Assembly (NCBI GenBank): GCA_964496005.1
Contig: CAZBWW010000007.1
Coordinates: forward strand, 1 to 40,206
Length of the DNA stretch: 40,206 nucleotides
Source of the DNA: CAZBWW01 sp964496005
GTDB taxonomy: Bacteria > Patescibacteriota > WWE3 > UBA101185 > UBA10185
Direction: 5' to 3'
The translations under genes were made by a program, and so were the position numbers. The notes below the pieces were generated by a model, which made no database searches, was not told the DNA's origin, and worked only from the letters and a program-made list of their open reading frames with translations. Within the stretch, counting starts at the first letter, position 1. Every line of letters starts with the position of its first letter. This document shows positions 15,836-23,932 of this stretch, piece by piece.

Positions 15836-17699
15836 ATGCCCATAGAAGATACGCAATCTACACATAAACAGCACGCGGTGCCTCAAAACATCATGGATGT
15901 TGAGTTTAAGATTATCGGCGATTTAACAATGCGCCAGTTTTTTTATTTACTTATTTTTGGCGCGCTTGCATACGGTGCTTACGTCTCAATTGATAATATT
16001 TTAAAGTGGTTTGTGATTATAGCACTCGTACTTATTGGCGTGGGTCTGGCCTTTGTCCCAATTGAAGAACGGGGCATGGACGAATGGATTGTTAATTTTT
16101 TTAGAGCAGCGTTTTCGTCTAATCAAAGTGTGTGGCGCAAATCTCCCGAGGAGCTTGTGGCTTTCTCATACACAGGCATGAACATGGTACGGCACGAATT
16201 AATTACGTTAACTCCAACATCAAGTAGACGAAAGTTAGAAGAGTATCTGGAAACTCAAACTGACACACAGGAAGCAGATCCCTTAGATATTTCTAATAGT
16301 ACGTACGTTAAGATGGTTAGGGATGCTTTTTATGTTTCGCCTGTGACTACAACAACTACAACCACAGTTGCGCCTACAACACGCACAACAGTATTACCGG
16401 CAACACCACAACAACCTGCGTGGCAACCTACGGCAACTCCGGCAAGCGAGGAACCAACGGAGCAACCGAACCAGCTCGAACAACAATACCCGGAATTCGC
16501 GGCAGGCCAACCAAACCAAGCACTTGACCAAGTACCGGAACTGCAAGTACAGCAAGCGCAGCAACCTGCAATACAGGTGCAACAACCACAGAATATGCCA
16601 CAACCGACTTTTACTCCACAGCAAACACCGGCTGTACCGACAGCGGTTCTTCCGCTGGTACCTCCGGAACCCAACCTAGTACTCCCACCTATGGACTACG
16701 AGCCATTAGAACCCATTACACCGGATAGGCTATCCGGAAGACAATTTACAAGCTTGCTCCCGAAAAGCGGTCAAATAGTACTTCCTGTAAGAGGAAGAGT
16801 CCTAGAATCTACCGAGGAGCAAGAAATTGAAGAGGATATTAATGAGAAAGCAGCACAGCTTAAAGCATTGTTGGACAAAATAAAGACTGATGAGGGTTTA
16901 AAGCTGTCCCCCGCGCCCGCGCAACCTAGTACACAAGGGGTATATTCAACCCAAGCACCAACAACCCAAGCACCGACAGAAAAGCCTATTTCCGGACAAC
17001 AGCCAACACCTGCATGGCCTGAGCCAACTGACATTCAAACTCAAGCACAGCCGCAAATAAAGGTGGATGAGATTCAACATATTGAACGGAAACTTAGAGA
17101 CGAGCCGGACATTATTAAAGAATTTACACAAAGAGACGTAAACGAACTGAACGAACAGCTAGAAAAATTAAGAAGCGAAAACTCTAAGCTAACCAGAGAA
17201 ATAGAGAAAATGAAACAGGAAATACGGACGGCGCAGAGGTCGGGTGAAAGAAGCGAAAAACTGGCTGCTTTGCAAAAACTGGAAACGGAACGGACAGAAA
17301 CCGAAAAAAGCTACTCTACTATTAAAGATACGGTTGAATCATTGAGAAATATATTGCCGGGTGCAGCACAAAAAGAACAAAACGAGCCAATTACAACACC
17401 GCCGCCGATTCAGGTTTCACAAGATAAAATTAACATTGTAACGGGTTCGGTTACCGACGACACCGGAAAAAGTGTTGAAGGAGTTGTATTAATAATTAAA
17501 AACGAAAGCGGCGAACCTGTGAGAGCCTTAAAAANNNNNNNNNNGGAAATTCGCAATTAGTACACCGTTATCAAACGGTTCTTATACATTAGAGACGGAT
17601 AAGGCGAAGAAGACGACTTTAACCTTTGATATAATAAAAGTTGATGCTAACGGCACAGAAATTCCTTCCATTCAAATCGTTGGGAGAAAGGCAATGTAA
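15836..17699 (+). CDS. PrgI-family (VirB3-like) T4SS protein with long Q/P/T-rich tail, coiled coil and C-terminal beta domain; interrupted by an assembly gap
   Basis: The N-terminus (HAVPQNIMDVEFKIIGDLTMRQFFYLL) and two helices (~35-52, 56-75) are the PrgI signature, the Gram-positive VirB3 counterpart that partners VirB4. After ~150 come ~330 residues rich in Q, P, T and A, then a coiled coil (~420-510), then a small beta domain starting VTGSVTDDTGKSVEGVVLIIKN, like carboxypeptidase-regulatory/Ig-like repeats. The 10 N at 17535-17544 break the frame. The downstream frame (KFAISTPLSNGSYTLETDK... to TAA at 17697-17699) clearly continues the same domain, so the true gap is not 10 nt. The stop overlaps the next ATG (TAATG). 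Start at 15836 rather than TTG 15812, because the -10 box overlaps the latter. Confidence 0.8.
17535..17544. other. assembly gap (10 N)
   Basis: Run of ten N inside the PrgI-family gene. The coding frame before the gap (codon starts at position mod 3 = 2) and after it (mod 3 = 0) disagree with a 10-nt length, so the run is a placeholder. Confidence 0.98.
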
Positions 17700-18406
17700 T
17701 GGCGACACCATTTATTAATGCTACAACACAAGAACATCTAGAAATTGAGGATATAAAGGATAATTTTGTTGTTCTTAAAAGTGGGGCTGTGAGTGCGGTT
17801 TTATCTACGACAGCAGTAAACTTTGATTTGCTATCAGAAATTGAGCAGGACGCAATGATATCGGCGTTCTCCATGTTACTAAACTCTATTTCATTTCCGG
17901 TACAAATTGTTATCAGATCAAAAAAATTGGATATTTCAAAGTATTTGGAAAAAGTACAACGGGTAGAGCGTAGGGTGGAGGATCCCTTGCTTAAGAGCCA
18001 GGCGCAAAGTTATCGTAAATTTGTACAAGACGTTATTGAAAAAAATGAAGTATTAGACAAGAAATTTTATGTGGTGGTCAGTGAGGGCGGTTCCTTTTCT
18101 GCTGCAAAAGGCGCGAATCCGTTTGACTGGGTACTGGTACTTTTCGGCTTTCACAACAAAAGACGGTCAAAAATTAACGTGGATCGTGCCTTAGAAAGTT
18201 CACGTGCCGAGTTAATTCCAAAAATTGAACACATTTCTTCGGAATTTAACCGGTTGGGAGTTAAAGCAAGACAACTAAGCACTCAAGAATTGGTGGAATT
18301 ATATTTTGATATTTACAACCCAAGCACAATTCATGGGCAAAGAATTAGAACCAATATTAGTGATTACAAAACAGCTATAGTTAACCCGGCGATAATTTCG
18401 GAGTAA
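17699..18406 (+). CDS. TraC-type N-terminal domain protein (detached VirB4 N-domain)
   Basis: 235 aa, soluble. The opening (LEIEDIKDNFVVLKSGAVSAVLSTTAVNFDLLSEIEQDAMISAFSMLLNSISFPVQIVIRSKKLDIS) matches the N-terminal domain of TraC/VirB4-family ATPases, which normally lies fused ahead of the P-loop domain. Here it is a separate gene, with a 2-nt gap before the VirB4-like gene and a 1-nt overlap with the PrgI-family gene. There is no Walker motif. It probably sits at the membrane-proximal base with PrgI and VirB4. This separation is seen in other CPR T4SS loci as far as I know, so it is not a broken gene. Confidence 0.75.
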   Translation: MATPFINATTQEHLEIEDIKDNFVVLKSGAVSAVLSTTAVNFDLLSEIEQDAMISAFSMLLNSISFPVQIVIRSKKLDISKYLEKVQRVERRVEDPLLKSQAQSYRKFVQDVIEKNEVLDKKFYVVVSEGGSFSAAKGANPFDWVLVLFGFHNKRRSKINVDRALESSRAELIPKIEHISSEFNRLGVKARQLSTQELVELYFDIYNPSTIHGQRIRTNISDYKTAIVNPAIISE

Positions 18407-18408
18407 GT

Positions 18409-20631
18409 ATGAAATTACCTAAACCCACATTATTTAAGAAAAAAAGCAAATTACCTAAAATAGCGCAAACACAGCCGGGTGCAGCACCGCAATCGGCCGG
18501 CACAACAGCACAAAACACTAGCTCATCGGAATTGTTAACACGCGGCATGATTAACGTTAAAGACATTATCGCGCCGCCCGCTATTGAGGTTGACTTTAAC
18601 CACCTAAAAATCGGAAATAATTTTTATAGAACTCTGTTTGTATCCGGATTTCCGCGGTTTGTAGGCGCAAACTGGCTGTCGCCGATAATTAACTTTGATC
18701 ATTCTCTTGATATCTCAATGTACTACTATCCGGTTGAGGCAAAGGGTATTTTGGACGATTTACGCCGCAAAATTACTGAAATGGAAGCAACTATGATGTC
18801 TACTGCTGAATCCGGTAAGCTGTCTGATCCGTCGGTAAGAATAGCTTTGGACGACGCAAAATCTTTACAAGAACAATTAGTTAAGGGGGTAGAAAAGTTT
18901 TTTCAGTTTTCGTTTTATATTACAATCCCTGCCGAGACGTTAGATGAATTAAACAACACAACCCGAAAACTGGAGGCTACACTAGGCTCTTTGCTGTTGA
19001 TTTCCAAGTCAGCTACTTTACAAATGGAAGACGCTTTTCAATCAACCGTGCCTGCAGCAACAGATAAGCTTCTCATAACGAGAAATATGGATACTACTAG
19101 TTTGGCCACGACTTTTCCGTTTACGTCGTCTGATCTTACTTCTGACGAGGGAATTATGTATGGTATAAATCGGCACAACGGGTCATTAATAGTATTTGAT
19201 CGGTTTTCATTAGAAAACGCTAATAGTGTTGTATTTGCAAAGTCTGGTGCCGGTAAATCATATTTGATAAAACTTGAGGCTTTAAGATTACTGGTATTTG
19301 GTGCAGAAATAATGATAATCGATCCTGAAGAAGAGTATAGGGCTTTGTGTAACGCGGTTGGTGGAAATTACATTAGCTTTTCGGCAAACTCACCTTCCAG
19401 GGTCAACCCCTTTGACTTATCGGGCATTGCAACCGAGGGCGAAAATGAACTCGGGCAAAAGATTTTGTCTTTGCACACATTGTTTAAATTAATGCTCGGT
19501 ACGCTAAACCCAACAGAAGAAGCTATTTTAGATAGAGCGCTTATCGAAACTTACCGTATTAAGGGAATAGACACAGACCCGGAAACTCAACGCACCAAGG
19601 AACCGCCAGTAATGGAAGATTTGTATAAGGTGCTTGTCGGCGCAGTTGAGCCGGAGGCAAAAACCATGGCGGAAAGATTAGAAAAATATATAAGAGGTTC
19701 GCTTACAGGTATATTTGACCGGCAATCAACTATAAACTTAGATAGCAAAATGACGGTTTTCTCTACACGTAACTTGGAAGATTTGCTTAAACCTATTGCA
19801 TACTACATAATTTTGGATTTTGTGTGGACCAGAATTAAAAAAGATCTTAAGAAACGGGTGCTTATTGTTGAAGAAGCGTGGTCCTTATTACAAGATGATG
19901 ACAGTGCGCGGTTTTTGTACAGCGTTGCTAAAAGAGCCAGAAAATATTACCTTGGGCTTACTACTGTGTCCCAGGATGTGCAGGATTTTTTAAAGTCGGA
20001 TTTTGGCAAGGCAATTGTTACAAACTCATCTATTCAAATCTTACTAAAACAACACCCGGCAGCAATTGATGCTGTTGCCGAAACTTTTTACCTCTCCGAG
20101 GGAGAAAAAAGACTGCTGTTAGCAGCGGATTTGGGCGAGGGTTTGTTTTTTGCCGGCTCTAATCACGTGTCCATAAAGGTTAAAGCTTCCGAAGAAGAAA
20201 ACAGGCTAATAACTACAAATCCGGAAGAAATTTTGCGTATGCGAAATGAAGCACAAAAAGAAGCCGCTGCTCAACAAACACAAGCTCAGACACAGACAGA
20301 AAGCCCACAAATCCAACAAACCGGTGGGATGGAATACACCCCAATAGAGGTATTTGATCATCAAAAATACGATACACTACCCCCTCGGCCACAAACACAA
20401 CAACCTGTACAACAGCAGACTCAGCAAACTCAACCTTTACAACAAGCGCCACAACCGCAAGTACAGCCGGTACAACCCGCACCTCAAACAACACAACAAA
20501 CACAGGTACCTCCGGCGCAACCGTCCATTCAAAACCCACAACCGGTCTTTCCGCAGCGGCCACCAGCACCAACACAGCAAATACCGCTTACACCCGGAAA
20601 TACCGTTAATATTGAGCCCCAGCAACCGTAA
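18409..20631 (+). CDS. virB4: VirB4/TraC-family T4SS ATPase with Q/P-rich C-terminal tail
   Basis: 740 aa. A basic N-terminus and low-complexity linker (1-45), a VirB4 core with Walker A AKSGAGKS (277-284), IIDPEEEYRAL (303-313), a VNPFDL motif (~332), Walker B VLIVEEAW (484-491) and a downstream TTVSQDVQDF motif (~518). These are the standard landmarks of VirB4 hexameric ATPases that power T4SS pilus assembly and substrate transfer. From ~620 to the end the protein is almost only Q, P, T and A, matching in composition the tail of PrgI upstream. It ends 48 nt before the convergent dnaN gene. I saw no VirB11 or VirD4 coupling ATPase in the window. Confidence 0.92.
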   Translation: MKLPKPTLFKKKSKLPKIAQTQPGAAPQSAGTTAQNTSSSELLTRGMINVKDIIAPPAIEVDFNHLKIGNNFYRTLFVSGFPRFVGANWLSPIINFDHSLDISMYYYPVEAKGILDDLRRKITEMEATMMSTAESGKLSDPSVRIALDDAKSLQEQLVKGVEKFFQFSFYITIPAETLDELNNTTRKLEATLGSLLLISKSATLQMEDAFQSTVPAATDKLLITRNMDTTSLATTFPFTSSDLTSDEGIMYGINRHNGSLIVFDRFSLENANSVVFAKSGAGKSYLIKLEALRLLVFGAEIMIIDPEEEYRALCNAVGGNYISFSANSPSRVNPFDLSGIATEGENELGQKILSLHTLFKLMLGTLNPTEEAILDRALIETYRIKGIDTDPETQRTKEPPVMEDLYKVLVGAVEPEAKTMAERLEKYIRGSLTGIFDRQSTINLDSKMTVFSTRNLEDLLKPIAYYIILDFVWTRIKKDLKKRVLIVEEAWSLLQDDDSARFLYSVAKRARKYYLGLTTVSQDVQDFLKSDFGKAIVTNSSIQILLKQHPAAIDAVAETFYLSEGEKRLLLAADLGEGLFFAGSNHVSIKVKASEEENRLITTNPEEILRMRNEAQKEAAAQQTQAQTQTESPQIQQTGGMEYTPIEVFDHQKYDTLPPRPQTQQPVQQQTQQTQPLQQAPQPQVQPVQPAPQTTQQTQVPPAQPSIQNPQPVFPQRPPAPTQQIPLTPGNTVNIEPQQP

Positions 20632-20678
20632 AATATAATTTAAGACGTAAAATAATAATGCGTTTAAGTTTAATATTT

Positions 20679-21800
20679 TTAATCGTTTATTTGCATCTGC
20701 GCCATAACATGCAAGAAAGTCTCTTCATCTACGGGTTTTAATAAGCACGGAGCGGTTTTATCGTTTGCGTGGAAGATCAACATGTCGTATTTAGTGTTAG
20801 TAAGAAATTCCAGAAGGTAATTAGAGTTAAAAGTTACGTTAAAAGGCTCGGTTAAAGCACCTTTTATTTCGGCGTCAACTTTTGTCTGGTTTTCGCCTGT
20901 TTCTTGTGAAACCGAAGAAACCGTCATAAAACCTTTAGGATCTATTGTTATGGTAACAGCGTTATCAGCTTCACGCGCAAACACATTCGTGAGCTTCACC
21001 GCTTCTAACAACTCGTCTGATGAAAAATATGCCTCAACCGTTGATTTATCGGGTATTATTCTTTTGTAATCCGGGTACGTTCCGTCTATTATTCTCATAG
21101 CTACAAATACATCGTCACACTCAAACATGCATAAATTTTCATCTTTATTTAAGTACATTTTGATATTCTCGTCACGGGAGCTAAACAACCTACTTACCTC
21201 CATGAGTGTTCTCGCGGGAAGTACTACTGAGAAGTCGTCTGCTGTACTTGTTATAGCTACGGTCTTTTCACTTAACCTAAAACCATCACTGCCTACAACC
21301 GTTAGATAACCGTCAGCGTAGTTTAAATAAACTCCTGAAAAAACAGGGCGTGTATCATCAAGTGCAACAGAAAAACCAACCTCTGAAACCGCGTTAGCAA
21401 ATTCTTTAGGATTTAGTTCTATAAAAGGCAAGCCCTCTGCTACCTCCGGTAAATCGGGAAAATCGGTAGCAGCAGTCCCATTAAATTTTGATTTGGAATT
21501 TCCCGCTGTCAGTTTTACACTTTCTCCACTTAATACAACACCTACAGTTTCAGCAGACAAATGAGATATAAACTCCGATAAAATTTTTGCCGGAACAGTA
21601 ATAGCACCGCTTTCCTCAACAGAAGCCCCAACGTACGCGGTAATTGTGGTATCCCAGTTTGTACCGGCAAGTTTTAATCTACCGTCCTCGGCTTCAATAA
21701 GTACGTTTGTTAAAATCGGAAGAGAGTGCTTTACCGGTACTGCTTTAGACACAGTAGACAGCCCTTTTGCTAAATTTTCTCGTAGGCAAGTAAATTTCAT
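20679..21800 (-). CDS. dnaN: DNA polymerase III subunit beta (sliding clamp)
   Basis: 373 aa, the normal length for a three-domain beta clamp. It begins MKFTCLRENLAKGLSTVSKAVPVKHSLPIL, where the LPIL region and following GTNWDT are classical for DnaN. The internal DTRPVFSGVYLN and the C-terminal FNSNYLLEFL...PCLLKPVD segments match the hydrophobic partner-binding cleft region. The ring tethers Pol III and other factors to DNA. Unusual position: it is the last gene of the rpmH-rnpA-yidD-yidC-jag operon (6 nt after jag) instead of following dnaA. Confidence 0.97.
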   Translation of the reverse strand: MKFTCLRENLAKGLSTVSKAVPVKHSLPILTNVLIEAEDGRLKLAGTNWDTTITAYVGASVEESGAITVPAKILSEFISHLSAETVGVVLSGESVKLTAGNSKSKFNGTAATDFPDLPEVAEGLPFIELNPKEFANAVSEVGFSVALDDTRPVFSGVYLNYADGYLTVVGSDGFRLSEKTVAITSTADDFSVVLPARTLMEVSRLFSSRDENIKMYLNKDENLCMFECDDVFVAMRIIDGTYPDYKRIIPDKSTVEAYFSSDELLEAVKLTNVFAREADNAVTITIDPKGFMTVSSVSQETGENQTKVDAEIKGALTEPFNVTFNSNYLLEFLTNTKYDMLIFHANDKTAPCLLKPVDEETFLHVMAQMQIND

Positions 21801-21806
21801 AAATTT

Positions 21807-22271
21807 TTAGGCAAGTGGTTTAAGTACCACATGCCTGTTATAACCTTCGCCGACACTAACGGACTCGACATCGGCATAAGTGCTTACAAACTCGTGCACT
21901 TGTTTTCTTTCATACGCTTGCATTGGAGGCATAGCAACTTCTTCTGAAAAAAAACGAACACGATCAATAAAACCTTTAGTCATTTCTTCTATTTTTTCTT
22001 TTTTAGCTGCTCGATAGCCGTTTATATCAACAACCGCATTGCTCCACTCGGAAAATTTTGCAAACATGGAAAGGTTTAAAAACTGCTGTAATCCGTCTAA
22101 AGAATCCCCACGATAACCAATCAAAAAATTCAGGCTGTCTCCCTCTATATTCACGTTGTATGCTTCCTCATTGACACTAACCGAAACTGTAGGTTTTACA
22201 CCAAAATATCCCAACACGTCGCTTATGTAATGTTCGATAAATTCACTTTTTTCTTCTTTTTTCTTAGTCAT
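21807..22271 (-). CDS. jag: KH/R3H RNA-binding protein Jag (KhpB)
   Basis: 154 aa. A type II KH domain with GYRGDSLDGLQ (~53-63) and an R3H domain near the C-terminus (PPMQAYERKQVHEFV...SVGEGYNRHVVLKP). The long Jag_N domain of Firmicutes is absent, giving a minimal version. Jag/KhpB binds RNA and influences cell elongation and division in Gram-positive bacteria. It is encoded directly after yidC (8-nt overlap), the usual partner, and before dnaN. Confidence 0.93.
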   Translation of the reverse strand: MTKKKEEKSEFIEHYISDVLGYFGVKPTVSVSVNEEAYNVNIEGDSLNFLIGYRGDSLDGLQQFLNLSMFAKFSEWSNAVVDINGYRAAKKEKIEEMTKGFIDRVRFFSEEVAMPPMQAYERKQVHEFVSTYADVESVSVGEGYNRHVVLKPLA

Positions 22272-23070
22272 TTTTTCTTTTTCTGTTCTTTTTTTCTTTA
22301 CCTGTTACCGGAGCACTTGGCCCGCCGGTAAACATTCCGCGTCCCATCATAAAATAAGTCTGTACGGCTTGAAACAGCGTTGTTGTAATAATATATAATA
22401 CGACACCCGCAGGCAGTTGAACGCTGATGATTACAGTCATTACAGGCATGATGTAAAGCATCTGCTTCTGCACATTATATGCTATATCGTCTGTTTTGTC
22501 AGGAGTTTTTTCAGCTATTTTTTGTGCTTTTGTGGTAAAACCAACAGTCATCTTCGATACAATAAAGCTTGTAATACCGGCAAGTAAAGGTAATATATAG
22601 TACGGATCCGGCTTAGTTAAATCCCAAATTAAGAACTGGGTGTTTATTTGCTCAGTCGTAAATTTTATCTGGTCAAAGTATAAAAGACTGTTTAATTCAC
22701 TTAAATTATCTGTTGTCGATATTAATCTAATAGCGCCGTACAAAGCAAAAAGTATCAACAACATCGGAATCTGTGTTAAACAACCGGAGGCGGGGTTTAA
22801 CCCGTGTTCTTTAAAAAGCGCCATTTGTGCTTCAGACTGCTTTCTTTTGTCGTTTTTATATTTTTTCTTTATTTCGTCTATTTGAGGCTGAAGATCGCGC
22901 TGTTTTTTCATCGCGCGCATTGATGGAACCATTACAGGTATGAGAATCAACTTAATGAGAATGGTCAAAAGTATAATTGCAATACCAAGGTTTCCTACTA
23001 GCGTATATAAAATAACAAGTGCATTAAATATGGGCTGTATAAAAATTGTTGTCCAAAGTTCGTGGAGCAT
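22264..23070 (-). CDS. yidC: YidC/Oxa1 membrane protein insertase
   Basis: 268 aa with five transmembrane helices: ~7-20, ~25-48, ~100-115, ~175-190 and ~208-240. There is a long cytoplasmic hairpin after the second (MRAMKKQRDLQPQIDEIKKKYK...) and a basic C-terminal tail (KEKKNRKRKND). This is the monoderm-type YidC without the periplasmic domain. The GLNPASGCLTQIPMLLILFALY motif is diagnostic. The hydrophilic-groove arginine of characterised YidC proteins appears as Lys40 (TILIKLILIP). There is no lipoprotein signal. It inserts small membrane proteins; the many two-helix pilins nearby are plausible clients. Confidence 0.95.
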   Translation of the reverse strand: MLHELWTTIFIQPIFNALVILYTLVGNLGIAIILLTILIKLILIPVMVPSMRAMKKQRDLQPQIDEIKKKYKNDKRKQSEAQMALFKEHGLNPASGCLTQIPMLLILFALYGAIRLISTTDNLSELNSLLYFDQIKFTTEQINTQFLIWDLTKPDPYYILPLLAGITSFIVSKMTVGFTTKAQKIAEKTPDKTDDIAYNVQKQMLYIMPVMTVIISVQLPAGVVLYIITTTLFQAVQTYFMMGRGMFTGGPSAPVTGKEKKNRKRKND

Positions 23071-23088
23071 ATATTTTAGTTAACCATT

Positions 23089-23304
23089 TTATTTAACCGG
23101 ATCGTGACCTCCCTTACTAAACGGGTTGCACCTTAGAATCCGCCACGCCCCCATTAAACCACCACGTATTAAACCATATTTTTCGATCGCTTGGTATGTG
23201 TATCTTGAACAACTCGGCTCAAACCGGCAAACCATGATGCCCAGATTCTCTGGCGAGAGGTATTTTCTGTAAAACACTATTAAAATCAATGCTAATTTCT
23301 TCAT
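23089..23304 (-). CDS. yidD: membrane protein insertion efficiency factor YidD
   Basis: 71 aa. It carries the family signature CRFEPSCSRYTYQAIEKYG, then GAWRILRCNPFSKGGHDPV. YidD is a small amphipathic membrane-associated protein that helps YidC-dependent insertion. Its first 86 nt overlap the 3' end of rnpA in another frame, so the two are translationally coupled. It sits 18 nt before yidC. Confidence 0.95.
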   Translation of the reverse strand: MKKLALILIVFYRKYLSPENLGIMVCRFEPSCSRYTYQAIEKYGLIRGGLMGAWRILRCNPFSKGGHDPVK

Positions 23305-23605
23305 AAGTTTTGTTACTACAGCTAAACTTTGGGTGTACTACAACCCAATAATCGTCCCTTATTCTACCAGAATACTCTCTAAATAGTTCTCTGAATACCC
23401 GTTTAACTTTGTTGCGTCTTGCCGCAGATTTATCAAATTTTGTTGTAACAACTACTCCAAAACGGGTTGGCCCTGTGTATTCTGGCACCGCAGTCCAAAA
23501 AATGTGAAAATACTTGCCTGAATATTTTGTGTTATGTTTATTAGCCAAATAACGAACCTTATTAAATTCGTACTTTGAAGTTAATCTGTTTTTCTTAGGA
23601 AGCAT
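23219..23605 (-). CDS. rnpA: ribonuclease P protein component
   Basis: 128 aa basic protein. The conserved RNR region is AARRNKVKRVFRELFRE (~61-77), preceded by RFGVVVTTKFDKS, as in RnpA. It binds the catalytic RNase P RNA for 5' processing of tRNAs. The last ~28 codons overlap yidD, so the C-terminal tail (RESGHHGLPV) is constrained by the other frame. It follows rpmH at a 66-nt gap, the standard rpmH-rnpA order. The RNase P RNA gene itself is not in this window. Confidence 0.93.
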   Translation of the reverse strand: MLPKKNRLTSKYEFNKVRYLANKHNTKYSGKYFHIFWTAVPEYTGPTRFGVVVTTKFDKSAARRNKVKRVFRELFREYSGRIRDDYWVVVHPKFSCSNKTYEEISIDFNSVLQKIPLARESGHHGLPV

Positions 23606-23671
23606 ATGGTTATAGTATATACCAGCAACTGGGGAGGAAACTTAATTGAACGGGAGATAGCTTTAAAAGTG

Positions 23672-23824
23672 TTATTTTTTATAATATTCTCGGACAAGAA
23701 CTTTTCTGCCTTTTGCTTTGCGTCTTTTCAACACATTTACTCCGCCAGGTGAGGACATTCTTTTAAGAAAACCGTGTTTCTTTACTCTTTTTATTTTTTT
23801 AGGCTGCCAAGTTCTTTTAGGCAT
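23672..23824 (-). CDS. rpmH: 50S ribosomal protein L34
   Basis: 50 codons read directly on the minus strand from the ATG at 23824 to TAA at 23672-23674. It begins MPKRTWQPKKIKRVKKHGF and ends KVLVREYYKK, with the internal RMSSPGGVNVLKRRKAKGRK of bacterial L34. Very basic, normal length plus a short tail. First gene of the leftward operon rpmH-rnpA-yidD-yidC-jag-dnaN, with a clear promoter at 23835-23863 and only 10 nt between the -10 box and the ATG. Confidence 0.95.
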   Translation of the reverse strand: MPKRTWQPKKIKRVKKHGFLKRMSSPGGVNVLKRRKAKGRKVLVREYYKK

Positions 23825-23834
23825 AACAGGGCAA

Positions 23835-23863
23835 ATAATAGGGGATATTACCTAATTAGTCAA
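23835..23863 (-). promoter_or_regulatory. sigma70-type promoter of the rpmH operon
   Basis: Minus strand: TTGACT (23863-23858), 17-nt spacer, TATTAT (23840-23835), 10 nt to ATG 23824. The leader would be only about 3-5 nt. Confidence 0.6.
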
Positions 23864-23902
23864 CCGAACACACACATAGTCTAATGGACATCGCTTTATT
23901 AT

Positions 23903-23911
23903 TGTGGACAA
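23903..23911 (-). promoter_or_regulatory. DnaA-box-like site upstream of dnaA
   Basis: TGTGGACAA, one mismatch from the inverted consensus TGTGGATAA, 21 nt before the dnaA ATG. It could mediate DnaA autoregulation of dnaA or of the divergent rpmH promoter. Confidence 0.4.
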
Positions 23912-23932
23912 CTTATATATATTTTATGCACA

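Noticed and set aside
16330..16674. Cys/Gly/Val-rich leftward frame opposite the PrgI tail
   Set aside because: It is the complement of a Gln/Pro/Thr-rich repeat-like coding region; the Cys content is a by-product of that composition.
17535..17544. Apparent frameshift and truncation of the PrgI-like gene
   Set aside because: Caused by the run of N; the domain continues in a different frame after it, so this is an assembly gap and not a pseudogene.
20213..20638. Frames on both strands over the VirB4 Q/P-rich tail
   Set aside because: Low-complexity CAA/CCA-rich DNA opens long frames by chance. The VirB4 frame is continuous with the ATPase.
20632..20678. Imperfect AT-rich inverted repeat between virB4 and dnaN
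   Set aside because: Pairing is broken and could arise by chance in AT-rich DNA; a terminator is expected here but cannot be supported.
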